From the IMG/VR virus record IMGVR_UViG_3300049440_000308, positions 62,001-126,000 of that record: a DNA stretch of 64,000 nt. One strand, written 5' to 3'. The position numbers were made by a program, and so were the translations under genes. The notes under the pieces were generated by a model. The model ran no database searches and was not told where the DNA came from. It saw nothing but the letters and a program-made list of their open reading frames with translations. The DNA is from a virus. Shown here one piece after another: positions 1 through 7,470 of this stretch (within the stretch, counting starts at the first letter, position 1; each line of letters opens with the position of its first letter).

Positions 1-2
1 AC

Positions 3-116
3 GGGCACGCTGAGACGGTCCGTGAGGCGCTGAGGCTCGCGCAGGACACTGCCCCGAACGCCGCTGCGGCCCTGCGGTTCGCTGAGGCGCTAGCCGCGAC
101 GGAGGGCCAGCCATGA
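3..116 (+). CDS. 3' end of a small hypothetical protein (partial)
   Basis: An open frame enters from the left window edge and stops at a TGA at 114-116. The visible tail (about 37 residues) is alanine-rich and looks helical (pattern ETVREALRLAQD ... LRFAEALAA). No family recognised. It is the first of a run of tightly packed small genes on this strand. Confidence 0.5.
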   Translation, partial: GHAETVREALRLAQDTAPNAAAALRFAEALAATEGQP

Positions 117-146
117 GCTTCACCGCCGGGCGAACATCCTAATGAC

Positions 147-230
147 GTGCGCGAGGGCTACTGCGGGCACTGTCATGACTGGACAAGCCCCCGGAAGCAA
201 GGGAGGCGGCACCGATGGGCCATCAAGTGA
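147..230 (+). CDS. Tiny CGHC-containing protein
   Basis: A 27-residue frame from a GTG start; it contains the pattern YCGHCHDW followed by a basic tail. The CxxC is suggestive of half a zinc knuckle. Its stop overlaps the start of the gene at 215, as is usual in this cluster. It could be a chance frame: it is short, and a competing ATG frame exists in the same place. Confidence 0.25.
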   Translation: MREGYCGHCHDWTSPRKQGRRHRWAIK

Positions 231-550
231 TTAAGCAACCGGACGGCCGGTACGCGATCTTCTCCAGCGTGGTCGACTCGTGGATCGTCTACGACGCCAC
301 CCGGCAGGACGTGATCGACTACTACGTGGAGAAGGCTGCCGAGGACGCCCGCCGCTCGGCAACCCGCACCCTGGACCTGATCGAGGAAGACCCCCGCAAG
401 GCCTACTGCCAGTTCACCATGACCTTCGCCGAGGCCAACGCCACCAGCAAGCACTCCGGCGGCGAGGTACTTGACGGGCCGGTCGATGAGAAGGTGCTGG
501 CCGAGCTGGCAGCCGCATGGGGCGATACGGAGGATGACGACGATGACTGA
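215..550 (+). CDS. Hypothetical acidic phage protein (111 aa)
   Basis: Family not recognised. ATG start preceded by a purine-rich stretch (GGGAGGCGG). The protein is mixed alpha/beta in appearance, with aromatic residues near the N-terminus (YAIFSSVVDSWIVYD) and a run of aspartates at the end (DTEDDDDD). Its stop overlaps the ATG of the next gene (ATGA-type coupling), so the two are probably co-translated. Likely an early-type accessory protein of the small-gene cluster. Confidence 0.65.
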   Translation: MGHQVIKQPDGRYAIFSSVVDSWIVYDATRQDVIDYYVEKAAEDARRSATRTLDLIEEDPRKAYCQFTMTFAEANATSKHSGGEVLDGPVDEKVLAELAAAWGDTEDDDDD

Positions 551-989
551 CGCGTACGCGGTGATCACCCCGGCGGGGGAACTGTCCTGGTACCCGCTGA
601 GCAAGACGGCCGAGGTGGAGGCCCTGGTTGGCGGGACGGTCGCCCCGGGGGCACTGGACACGGTGACGGTGGCCCCTGCCCGTATCCCGGGGCGCGGCCC
701 GCTGAAGTGCCTCGCCTCCGACATCGGGGCGCTGTTCCCTGACGACTACCCGGCTAACCCGCTAGCGGGGTGGGTGCTCATGTACCTGTCCGGCGGCCGG
801 TATGACCAGGCATCGTGGCACGGCACGGTCGCCCTCACCGAGTATTCGGCCGACCCGGTTACCGGCGAGGTGCTGTGGCCGGGCGAGATGTCGCCCCGCT
901 GGGCGGATGTCATCACCGTCGCGGTGGGCCGTGCCCGGGAAGCCCTGAGTACGAAGGGAGCCGATCATGGCGATACGCCGCGTGCCTGA
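543..989 (+). CDS. Hypothetical protein, possibly DUF3846-like
   Basis: Start chosen at the ATG overlapping the preceding stop, not at the longer upstream ATG (471), which would overlap the previous gene heavily. The 148-residue protein has AYAVITPAGEL near the start and a NPLAGWVLMYLSGG segment in the middle. Its arrangement of a beta-rich N-half and an NPxA-type core is reminiscent of DUF3846 phage proteins, but I cannot confirm this. Function unknown. Confidence 0.6.
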   Translation: MTDAYAVITPAGELSWYPLSKTAEVEALVGGTVAPGALDTVTVAPARIPGRGPLKCLASDIGALFPDDYPANPLAGWVLMYLSGGRYDQASWHGTVALTEYSADPVTGEVLWPGEMSPRWADVITVAVGRAREALSTKGADHGDTPRA

Positions 990-1299
990 GATCACCGCCG
1001 AGCAGGAGAACTTCCGGGTTGAGCCGGTCGACCTGGGGCCCCGCGTCCGCGCGGTCACCGTCCGCCGTGACCCGGTAGAGCCCGTCCCGGCCGGCACCTA
1101 CGTGGCCATGGTGTTCCGGGTAACCGGGTACGACCGGGACTGCGACGGTCACCTGATGGCACGGGTGGAGAACGTGGGCGCGGACGGCGAGGCGACCGGC
1201 TGGGAGCAGAACTGCCTCGGTCTGTCCCCGGGGAGCACCTGGGTTATTGACGGGCCGGGCGAACTGGACACGATGACGGAAGGCGGCGGCGAGCGGTGA
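967..1299 (+). CDS. Hypothetical beta-rich protein (110 aa)
   Basis: ATG with upstream GAAGGGAG ribosome-binding site inside the end of the previous gene. Predicted beta-rich (VRAVTVRRDP ... AGTYVAMVFRVTGYD), no membrane segment. No family recognised. The stop overlaps the GTG of the following small gene by four bases. Confidence 0.6.
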   Translation: MAIRRVPEITAEQENFRVEPVDLGPRVRAVTVRRDPVEPVPAGTYVAMVFRVTGYDRDCDGHLMARVENVGADGEATGWEQNCLGLSPGSTWVIDGPGELDTMTEGGGER

Positions 1300-1440
1300 G
1301 CAGCGACTACTACGGCTTCCTCGCCGGGGAGATAGCCGACGCGGGGCGACCCGGACTTCGAGGTCTTCGACCATGACCCGGATGACCCGGACTGCCCGTG
1401 TGACGAGTGCCAGGTTGACCGGGATGACGGCGATGCCTGA
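1296..1440 (+). pseudogene. Small Cys-rich gene with a +1 frame disruption
   Basis: A GTG overlapping the previous stop opens a frame reading SSDYYGFLAGEIADAG and then hits an early stop. One base on, the frame continues as DPDFEVFDHDPDDPDC and CPCDECQVDRDDGDA to a stop at 1438-1440, which overlaps the next start at 1433. Removing one G from the GGGG run at 1343-1346 restores one 47-residue acidic protein with a CPCDEC motif that exactly fills the gap. It is a single-base insertion, a sequencing indel, or a +1 slip. Confidence 0.55.
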
Positions 1441-1774
1441 CGCCCGCGAGGTGAACGAGATGCTGCTGTCACTTGCCCTCCTGCGGCGCTACCCCGCCGC
1501 CTTGCAGTACGCGGAGGACTTCGGGCGGGTGTGGCGCGCGACCGTGAACGACCCTGAGGGACGCGCGGCCCTCACCCTCACTTACCGGCAGGCGCAGGCT
1601 GACGGGGAGGCCCGCGGCGGCGTGCGGTGCTGCGGGACCACGGGCGAGGTCCACAACCCCTGGTGCAGGACGGGCCCGCGCCGCCGCCGGGCGGAGGACC
1701 GCGAGGAATGGGACGCCGACCGGGACGAGAAGGACATGGACCCGCACTACTACGACGGAGCGGACGATGCCTGA
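1433..1774 (+). CDS. Hypothetical Cys/His-containing protein (113 aa)
   Basis: Start taken at the ATG overlapping the preceding stop; the upstream ATG at 1373 would run through the previous gene. The N-half is helical (MLLSLALLRRYP). The middle has RCCGTTGEVHNPWC, which could bind zinc, and the C-terminus is highly charged. No family recognised. Confidence 0.55.
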   Translation: MPDAREVNEMLLSLALLRRYPAALQYAEDFGRVWRATVNDPEGRAALTLTYRQAQADGEARGGVRCCGTTGEVHNPWCRTGPRRRRAEDREEWDADRDEKDMDPHYYDGADDA

Positions 1775-1964
1775 GGTCCTGACCCCCAACTGCCCGTTGT
1801 GCGGCCATCCGCCCCTGTTCACGATCGGCACCACCCAGGCACTGTGCGGGAACCGGGACGGCTGCAACCTGATCATGTGGGACCCGACGCAGAGCCTTGA
1901 CGCCAACCTGACAGACGCCGGGATGGTCCACTTCCCGGCAGAGGGAGCGGTGCACGATGAATGA
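1767..1964 (+). CDS. Small zinc-ribbon protein (65 aa)
   Basis: Contains CPLCGHPPLF and a second pair in CGNRDGC, the four-cysteine spacing of a zinc ribbon, followed by NLIMWDPTQS. Such tiny ribbons are common in actinophage genomes and are of unknown function; they may bind DNA or proteins. It overlaps both neighbours by 8 bases, implying translational coupling. Confidence 0.65.
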   Translation: MPEVLTPNCPLCGHPPLFTIGTTQALCGNRDGCNLIMWDPTQSLDANLTDAGMVHFPAEGAVHDE

Positions 1965-2262
1965 CGAGGACGACCCGGGCCTGCAGCGCATCAGGGACCT
2001 GATCGAAGCCTCTTCCCTGGGCACCCCGTCCGCTAAGCGGCTCCGTGAGAGGACCGGCGACGACGTGATCGAGGACGTGCTGCGGCGGGTGAACGGCAGG
2101 CGGCCGGACATGATCACCGGCACCACTTACCTTGAGCGCGGCAAGCCCGTCCGGGTGATCGCACGCTGGGGACCAGGCGGCGGCCCCAGGAACGTGCTGG
2201 TCGAGCGGGAGGACGGCAGCAGGGTGGTGCGCCCGTTCCGGGGGCTGAGGAGGCCACGATGA
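1957..2262 (+). CDS. Hypothetical protein (101 aa)
   Basis: N-terminal helical half (LQRIRDLIEASS) and a C-terminal basic beta-rich half (GKPVRVIARWGPGG ... VLVEREDGSRVV) that resembles a short SH3-like or KOW-like strand pattern. Family not recognised. Four-base overlap with the next ATG. Confidence 0.55.
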   Translation: MNDEDDPGLQRIRDLIEASSLGTPSAKRLRERTGDDVIEDVLRRVNGRRPDMITGTTYLERGKPVRVIARWGPGGGPRNVLVEREDGSRVVRPFRGLRRPR

Positions 2263-2498
2263 CCGAGGATGACCCGCTGACGGGCTTCAGCCCGGACGAG
2301 GCGCTTGAGGAGATCCGCGAGCTGACCAGGGGATTCGGCACGCGCCTGGCGATCTTGGTGCGCCAGCTTGACAACTGCATCGTCCGCTCCGGGGGGACGG
2401 CCCTGCCGCAGGAGTGGCAGTACGAGCCTGCCGTCCACTTCGAGCGCCTGACGAGGAACCAGCCGAGGCGGACGTCAAGGAAGGAGCGGCGACGGTGA
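2259..2498 (+). CDS. Hypothetical protein (79 aa)
   Basis: Helical with a basic C-terminus (RRTSRKERRR). Starts MTEDDPLTGFSPDEALEEIREL. No domain recognised; soluble. Stop overlaps the GTG of the next gene. Confidence 0.55.
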   Translation: MTEDDPLTGFSPDEALEEIRELTRGFGTRLAILVRQLDNCIVRSGGTALPQEWQYEPAVHFERLTRNQPRRTSRKERRR

Positions 2499-2902
2499 GC
2501 GGCGACGGCCTGTTCGCGGGCATGCCCCTTGAGGTTGACCCGGAGATGCCGCCCGGCACGGTCGACCTGCGCTCAGGCAGGCACTGGCGCCGGATGGTGC
2601 TGCCTGACGCGGTGCGCGTGAAGGCGGACGCCCTGCTGCAGCGCGCCGACGCCGACCCGGAGTTCGCCGCTGAGCTTGCCGAGGAACTCGCTTCCCTCGC
2701 TGAGTCAAGGGACCTCATCACCTACCCGGGGGAGATGACGGCGCCGGAGGCGTGCGGGGCGTGCGGCACGCCGGTCACGCTCGTGCCCGAGAGGCCAGTG
2801 AGCGCCCCGCGTGACAGCGACCTGGAGCTCGCGCGGTGGGAGACAGCGCAGTGGCGCAAGCACACCCCGCGACGGTGCGAGGCGATGCGGGAGGAAGCGT
2901 GA
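2495..2902 (+). CDS. Hypothetical protein with one CxxC (135 aa)
   Basis: GTG start selected because it overlaps the previous stop and follows AAGGAGCGGCGA; the longer frame from 2414 would bury the upstream gene. The sequence has an acidic helical middle (DPEFAAELAEELASLAE) and EACGACGTPVTL, a possible zinc-binding pair. Function unknown. Confidence 0.6.
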   Translation: MSGDGLFAGMPLEVDPEMPPGTVDLRSGRHWRRMVLPDAVRVKADALLQRADADPEFAAELAEELASLAESRDLITYPGEMTAPEACGACGTPVTLVPERPVSAPRDSDLELARWETAQWRKHTPRRCEAMREEA

Positions 2903-3240
2903 TGACCCTCCGCGCACGGTTCGCCCGCAGGCTCCGCTTCGCCGCTGACCGTATTGACCCCGCCGGGGCGCCGAGGGCCATGAGCGCCTCGTTCACATTC
3001 GAGGAGCGGACTGGGATCGTGTTCCGGGATGACGGCCGGGGATGCCGCCTGTGGTACTACGCGGACTACGAGCGGGCGCACGACGAGGCCGGGCCGACAG
3101 CCAGCGGGAGCACGGAGGTGTGGCTGCCGCAGCGGGTCCCCGCGGGCACCGTGCTCACCGGACGGCACCGCGAGCCCGCGCCCCCCACGGCCGCTCCCGT
3201 GTTCACCATGACGTTCAACGTCCCGAAGGAGCCCGGATGA
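2902..3240 (+). CDS. Hypothetical protein (112 aa)
   Basis: Either the GTG at 2899 or the adjacent ATG at 2902 can start it; both overlap the previous stop. Basic N-terminal helix (LRARFARRLRFAADRI), then a mixed region with GCRLWYYADYE, and a proline-rich end. No family recognised. Confidence 0.55.
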   Translation: MTLRARFARRLRFAADRIDPAGAPRAMSASFTFEERTGIVFRDDGRGCRLWYYADYERAHDEAGPTASGSTEVWLPQRVPAGTVLTGRHREPAPPTAAPVFTMTFNVPKEPG

Positions 3241-3650
3241 TGAGCGACGACAACCCGCGCGATGCCTGGGAGCTGAGCCGTCACCGCTACGAGCAGGCGC
3301 TCGCCCGGGTGGAGGCCGCCGTGACCGCCGGCTGCCCGCCGGGGGACCCTGACCTGCTCAACGAGATGCGGATTATCCGGATGGTCGGGATCACCCGGGC
3401 ACCGTGGTACGGGATGATCATCGACCCGGAGGACAGCAGCGTCGACGTCGGCGTGATGATGCGCAACGCCTTCGAGGCGGTAGGCGACCACGTTGACTAC
3501 CCGACGGACAAGGGCCTGGAGACGCGGGCCCGGCACTACTTCACCCTGCGGTACCTGCCGTTGTGGCGGCGGGGCAAGCGCGAGTACCACCAGTGGCTGG
3601 ACACCCTGAGCTTGCAGAGGCCGCCGGAACGGGAGGCACCCGGTGACTGA
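3237..3650 (+). CDS. Hypothetical protein (137 aa)
   Basis: The ATGATG start overlaps the preceding stop. Helical, charged protein with PWYGMIIDPEDSSVD in the middle and an aromatic/basic C-terminal part (LRYLPLWRRGKREYHQW). It resembles other unassigned actinophage proteins in style, but I recognise no domain. Confidence 0.55.
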   Translation: MMSDDNPRDAWELSRHRYEQALARVEAAVTAGCPPGDPDLLNEMRIIRMVGITRAPWYGMIIDPEDSSVDVGVMMRNAFEAVGDHVDYPTDKGLETRARHYFTLRYLPLWRRGKREYHQWLDTLSLQRPPEREAPGD

Positions 3651-3828
3651 GCCGCTGGGCCGGAAGATACGGATCGGCGTGAAGTCCGCGTGCGGTCACT
3701 CATGGACTGAGACGAGGCCGCCGAACGTGACCGCCCCGGTGAACGGCGAGATGCGCGCGTGCGGCCACCCGGACTGCTACCCGGCCCCTTACCCGGTCAC
3801 CTACTCTGAGCCGGTCGAGGTGCCGTGA
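3643..3828 (+). CDS. Small Cys/His zinc-binding protein (61 aa)
   Basis: GTG start in an 8-base overlap. CGHSW and ACGHPDCYP give a C-x-H ... C-x-H-x2-C pattern consistent with one zinc site. Likely a small nucleic-acid- or protein-binding module; function unknown. Confidence 0.55.
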   Translation: MTEPLGRKIRIGVKSACGHSWTETRPPNVTAPVNGEMRACGHPDCYPAPYPVTYSEPVEVP

Positions 3829-3995
3829 GCAAGCTGAAGCGCCGCACTCGCCGCCTGCTCATCGGCGTCCTGGCAGGGGCCGGGGCGCTGTTCTCGTCCC
3901 TTGCCGCGATCGCCCCCCAGTTCCCCGGCGGGATCTTCGGCGCGCTGAGTTCCCTGTCCTGGCTGGCGGCTGTCTGCCTGGCGGCGAGGCGGTGA
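3825..3995 (+). CDS. Small two-segment membrane protein (56 aa)
   Basis: GTG overlapping the previous stop. A basic start (KLKRRTRR) is followed by two hydrophobic stretches (LLIGVLAGAGALFSSLAAIA and FGALSSLSWLAAVCLAA). This fits a positive-inside membrane hairpin and could be a holin-like or other membrane peptide. It is the last gene of the first plus-strand cluster and runs into the convergent gene at 3999. Confidence 0.5.
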   Translation: MSKLKRRTRRLLIGVLAGAGALFSSLAAIAPQFPGGIFGALSSLSWLAAVCLAARR

Positions 3996-3998
3996 CCG

Positions 3999-4250
3999 TC
4001 AAGCTCTGCGCAAGACCTGCTGCCCGTACCGCACGCCCTTGACGTAGAGCTCGAAGCCTTCGGCAAACCCGTCCGGCACCGTGGCCAGAGGGCGCCAGTC
4101 CCCTTCCCCGTCGGTTGTCCCGATCTGGCCATGTTCGGCGAGGTACGCCATGACGGCCTCCCTGGCGGCGCTGCCGCTGGCGTATCCGGGCTCTTGCGGC
4201 ATGCCGCCGTACGGCCACCAAATCCAAAGCTCTGGCGTCTGCTCTGTCAT
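3999..4250 (-). CDS. Hypothetical protein (83 aa), reverse strand
   Basis: Starts MTEQTPELWIWWPYGG and ends with a helix rich in R. The tryptophan-rich start and the REAVMAYLAEHGQIGTTD segment are coherent, so the frame looks real. It is transcribed away from the divergent control region at 4251-4331. Function unknown. Confidence 0.55.
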   Translation of the reverse strand: MTEQTPELWIWWPYGGMPQEPGYASGSAAREAVMAYLAEHGQIGTTDGEGDWRPLATVPDGFAEGFELYVKGVRYGQQVLRRA

Positions 4251-4286
4251 GCGATTACCCTAGGGCACCTCATCGCGCTCGTGTGA

Positions 4287-4333
4287 CTGCACGTGCATCT
4301 GCACAGTGCACGCGGCTACGCTTTAGGTACTAT
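4287..4333 (+). promoter_or_regulatory. Control region A: TGCACGTGCA operator and candidate promoter
   Basis: CTGCACGTGCATCTGCAC at 4287-4304 is followed by AGTGCAC. The same 18 bases recur exactly at 27384 and, inverted, at 52790. A GTGCAC box (4306-4311) lies 16 bases before TACTAT (4328-4333), a plausible -35/-10 pair; TACGCT (4317) is an alternative -10. It lies in the divergent gap between the genes at 4250 (-) and 4332/4394 (+). Confidence 0.6.
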
Positions 4334-4397
4334 GACGACCGACCGCCCCGCCGACCGCGCTGACCTCACTGACGCGCCCCCCGGGGGCACCGCGTGA
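4332..4397 (+). CDS. Tiny possible peptide (21 aa)
   Basis: ATG-opened frame MTTDRPADRADLTDAPP ending in a stop that overlaps the next GTG. It has no obvious ribosome-binding site and may be leaderless, or only a spacer with the promoter -10 over its start. Listed because the overlap with the next gene is of the type used throughout this strand. Confidence 0.25.
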   Translation: MTTDRPADRADLTDAPPGGTA

Positions 4398-4504
4398 GGC
4401 TCCGCTGGCTGGCTGCCCTCGCCGCTGCCGCCGTCGCTGCCGTCATCGCCCGGGTACTGCGCCGCCGTGCCGCCGGGAACCCCCCGCCGGAGGGGCACCC
4501 GTGA
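4394..4504 (+). CDS. Single-pass membrane peptide (36 aa)
   Basis: GTG start overlapping the previous stop. One alanine/valine-rich transmembrane helix (WLAALAAAAVAAVIARVL) followed by an RRR stop-transfer and a proline-rich tail. It is coupled to the membrane protein at 4501. Could belong to a lysis or membrane module; no family recognised. Confidence 0.45.
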   Translation: MRLRWLAALAAAAVAAVIARVLRRRAAGNPPPEGHP

Positions 4505-4881
4505 CCGGCGACATCACCGGGCCTGGCCTCACAGAGGCCCCCCGCACCGCCCTGGACAAGGCCCTCGGCTACGTGCCCCGCGCCCTGGCCAGTCACGCCC
4601 ACGTCCTGGCCCTCGGTGTCCTCGGCCTCTACCTCGTCCTGCTGCCGCTGCTGTCCGTGAACGTGTCCGCGAAAGCCGAGCTGATCGGCGGCAACTACTG
4701 CAACGTCACCAGCGACATCGGGGCGTGCATCGCCGCGGGCGGAACCGTGGCCCTGCTGCGGCACTCCCGCAGGCGGAACCGCATCGCGGAGGCCACCCAC
4801 CGGATCACCGCCGACCTGTACCGCTTCCACGCCGGCCAGGCCCACCCCGACGCCCCGCAGTCACCGGGAGGCGGCGCATGA
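4501..4881 (+). CDS. Membrane protein (126 aa)
   Basis: One strong transmembrane segment (VLALGVLGLYLVLLPLLSV) and a second weaker one around CIAAGGTVALL, then a basic helix (RHSRRRNRIAEATHR). Overlaps its neighbours by four bases each. The position just before the terminase genes and the link to a second membrane peptide and a coiled-coil protein suggest one small membrane complex, but the role is unknown. Confidence 0.55.
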   Translation: MTGDITGPGLTEAPRTALDKALGYVPRALASHAHVLALGVLGLYLVLLPLLSVNVSAKAELIGGNYCNVTSDIGACIAAGGTVALLRHSRRRNRIAEATHRITADLYRFHAGQAHPDAPQSPGGGA

Positions 4882-5189
4882 CCCGCACCAGGGACCAGCT
4901 CGACCGGATCGAGGCATCCCTCGCCCGCCTTGAGGAGGCCCTCAACGGCCACGCCGCCGTCCTGCGCGACCAGCTTGTCACCACCAGGATCGACGCCGCT
5001 GCCGCCCGCCGCTCCGCCGACTCCGCCCACGCCGGAGTCAGGGCACTCGCCGACATGCTCCCCCTCGACCCTTCCCCTAACCGGGCCCCGCAGCCGCCCT
5101 CTGCGGTGCCCACCGCGGCGGGCGGCGAACCAGGAGGGGAACCTGGCGCCGCCCGCCGCACCCCCACCGGGCCCACGGAGAAGATGTAG
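4878..5189 (+). CDS. Coiled-coil protein with disordered tail (103 aa)
   Basis: ATG overlaps the preceding stop. Residues 1-60 form heptad-like helices (DQLDRIEASLARLEEAL, AAAARRSADSAHAG). The rest is Pro/Gly-rich. Probably partners the preceding membrane protein. No family recognised. Confidence 0.5.
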   Translation: MTRTRDQLDRIEASLARLEEALNGHAAVLRDQLVTTRIDAAAARRSADSAHAGVRALADMLPLDPSPNRAPQPPSAVPTAAGGEPGGEPGAARRTPTGPTEKM

Positions 5190-5212
5190 ATGACGGGCAG
5201 CCGGGCGAACCC

Positions 5213-5800
5213 ATGACCGCGCGAACCCAGCGCGGCGGCAACGGCCGATTCACCCGCACCGCCGCTACCCGCAAACGCGACTGCCGCGCCGCGGAACTTC
5301 ACGGGCAGGGCTGGTCATACCAGCGGATCGCCGACGAGCTCGGCTTCGCCTCCAAGGGCCACGCGCACGACGCCGTGATGCGCGCCTACGCCGACATGCC
5401 CACCGAGGAGGCGCGGCAGGCCCGCCAGACCGACCTTGACCGCATCGACCGGCTTATCGAGAAGAACTGGGAGGCCCTGGAACGGCAGCACATCGCCGTC
5501 TCCAACGGCCGGGTCGTCCGCCGCTTCGTCGGCATCGAACGCGATGAGGACGGCATCGAGCGCCTCGACCCGGACGGGAAGGTAATCCCCGTCTTCGAGG
5601 ATGTCCTCGACGACGGGCCCGTCGCGGTCCACTCCACCGTCATCTTGCGGCTGATCGCGCAGCGAGAGAAGATCTTCGGTTACGGTGCCCCCGCCCAGTC
5701 CCGCATCGAGGTGATCACCGCCGACATGGTGGAGTCGCACATCGCCGAGCTTGAATCCCAGCTGGCCCGCAATGACCCTGCAGGTACAGGCCCCGCCTGA
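5213..5800 (+). CDS. Probable terminase small subunit / HTH DNA-binding protein
   Basis: A helix-turn-helix lies at residues 25-55 (CRAAELHGQGWSYQRIADEL), followed by a helical dimerisation-type region (DRIDRLIEKNWEALERQ). The length (195 aa) and the position directly upstream of, and overlapping, the large terminase fit the small terminase role: binding phage DNA and loading it on the motor. The assignment rests on context plus the HTH. Confidence 0.6.
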   Translation: MTARTQRGGNGRFTRTAATRKRDCRAAELHGQGWSYQRIADELGFASKGHAHDAVMRAYADMPTEEARQARQTDLDRIDRLIEKNWEALERQHIAVSNGRVVRRFVGIERDEDGIERLDPDGKVIPVFEDVLDDGPVAVHSTVILRLIAQREKIFGYGAPAQSRIEVITADMVESHIAELESQLARNDPAGTGPA

Positions 5801-7461
5801 CCGGCTGCGCTACCTGCTGGAACTGCAGCGGCGCGCGGCGAGGATCAAACCGGGGGTCGCCCGCTACTACCATGACCCGCTGGCGTTCGCCGCCGACTGC
5901 ATCGACTGGCGCGGTACTGACGGGCTGACCGGCTACCAGGAGGACATCATCGGGGGCCTGCCGCAGCGTAAGCGCACTGCGGTCCGCGGCCCCCATGGAT
6001 TAAGGACTAGGCAAATCGGCTATCTCCGCGGTGACGGTCCTGTGGTTCGCGCTGACCAGGGACGCCGCCGGGGTCGACTGGAAGGTCGCGACGACCGCCG
6101 GCGGCTGGCACCAACTGACACAGTACTTGTGGCCGGAGATCCACAAGTGGTCCGGGCGACTGCGCTGGGACAAGGTCCGCGACGGCCGGCCGTTCACCCG
6201 GTCCGAGCTGCAGAACCTGAACCTGCGGCTCGCCCACGGGCATGCCTTCGCGGGGGCATCCGCTAACGCCGCCCTGATCGAGGGCGCGCACGCCGACTCG
6301 CTGCTGTTCGTGTTCGACGAGTCCAAGGCGATCCCCGCGGGCACCTTCGACGCCTGCGAGGGCGCGTTCTCCGGCGCCGGGGAGGGCGGTACCGAGGCGT
6401 TCGCCCTGGCCCTGTCGACCCCGGGGGCACCGCAGGGCCGCTTCTACGACATCCAGTCACGCCGCCCCGGTTACGAGGACTGGCACCCTGTCCACGTTAC
6501 CCTCGCCGCCGCCATGGCCGCCGGGCGGATCACCGCCGAGTGGGCACGGCAGCGCCTGCGGCAGTGGGGCGAGCAGTCAGCGATCTACCAGAACCGTGTC
6601 CTCGGGGAGTTCCACGCCGAGGACGAGGATGCGGTCATCCCCCTCGCCTGGGCGGAGGCCGCAGTGGAACGCTGGCACCAGTGGGAGGCCGCGGGCAAGC
6701 CCGACACGGGCAGGCCTCGTACCGTCGGCGTGGACGTCGCCCGGTTCGGCGGAGACAAGACGGTCCTCGCGGTCCGCAACGGCCCGGTGATCACCGAACT
6801 GCGCCGGTACACCAAGGAAGACACCATGGCCACCACCGGCCGCGTGAAGGGCATCCTGGCGGCGGACGACTCCCGCATCGCGGTGGTCGACGTGATCGGC
6901 ATCGGCGCCGGGGTGGTCGACCGGCTCCGCGAGCAGCACGCCCGCGTCGTGGCGTTCAACGCCTCCCGTGGCTCCAAGGCCCGTGACAGCACGAGGGAGA
7001 TGGGCTTCTACAACCGCAGGAGCGAAGCCTGGTGGACGCTCCGGGAAGCCCTCGACCCGTCCGCCGGCCCTGACATCTGCCTGCCCGATGACGAGATGCT
7101 CCTCGGTGACCTGTCCACCCCTAAGTGGGAGGTCCGTTCCGGAGGCAAGATCCTGGTGGAAAGCACCGATGACATCCGGGAGCGCATCGGCCGTTCCCCC
7201 GACGACGGAACCGCGGTCGTGCAGGCGTTCGTCCCGCATCTCGGCGACGCCTCGCCGGCCACCGTCCGCCAGTGGGCCGGCGCTGCCGGCCTGGCTGACA
7301 TGGGCGTGAACGAGGAAACGAAAGCGCACAGGCGGATGCGGGAGATTCAGGGGCGCGCGGCGGAGGGCCTTGAGGACGCGCCTTGGGATCTAGACGGTTT
7401 CGGCCCGCAGGACGAGGCGGAGGCGAGGCCTCGCGGCAACAACGTCAGGACATGGCGGTAG
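5772..7461 (+). CDS. Terminase large subunit, frame-disrupted in the Walker A motif
   Basis: The DNA-packaging ATPase/nuclease. The first frame (from ATG 5772) reads to TAVRGPHGL; the second frame continues as GKSAISAVTVLWFALTRD to the stop at 7461. Together they give the P-loop GPHGLGKS, but 7 extra bases (6003-6009) separate the frames, so direct reading loses the motor. Walker B is LLFVFDES. The RNase-H-like nuclease acidic residues are in VGVDVARFGGDKT and VVDVIGIGAGVVD. Full length about 560 aa is normal for the family. It may be inactivated, a sequencing/assembly error, or rescued by a short translational bypass between the two GGA codons at 5997 and 6004. Confidence 0.8.
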
Positions 7462-7462
7462 G
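7441..7462 (+). repeat. Direct repeat, left copy (end of terminase gene)
   Basis: A 22-base segment covering the last codons and stop of the terminase gene. It recurs at 7604-7625 with 20 of 22 bases identical (differences at repeat positions 10 and 12). The copies bracket the structured segment 7463-7603. Confidence 0.8.
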
Positions 7463-7470
7463 CGTCGGGA

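Noticed and set aside
5997-6012. Group I intron or intein in the terminase P-loop
   Set aside because: Only seven extra bases are present, so no element is there now; at most a scar.
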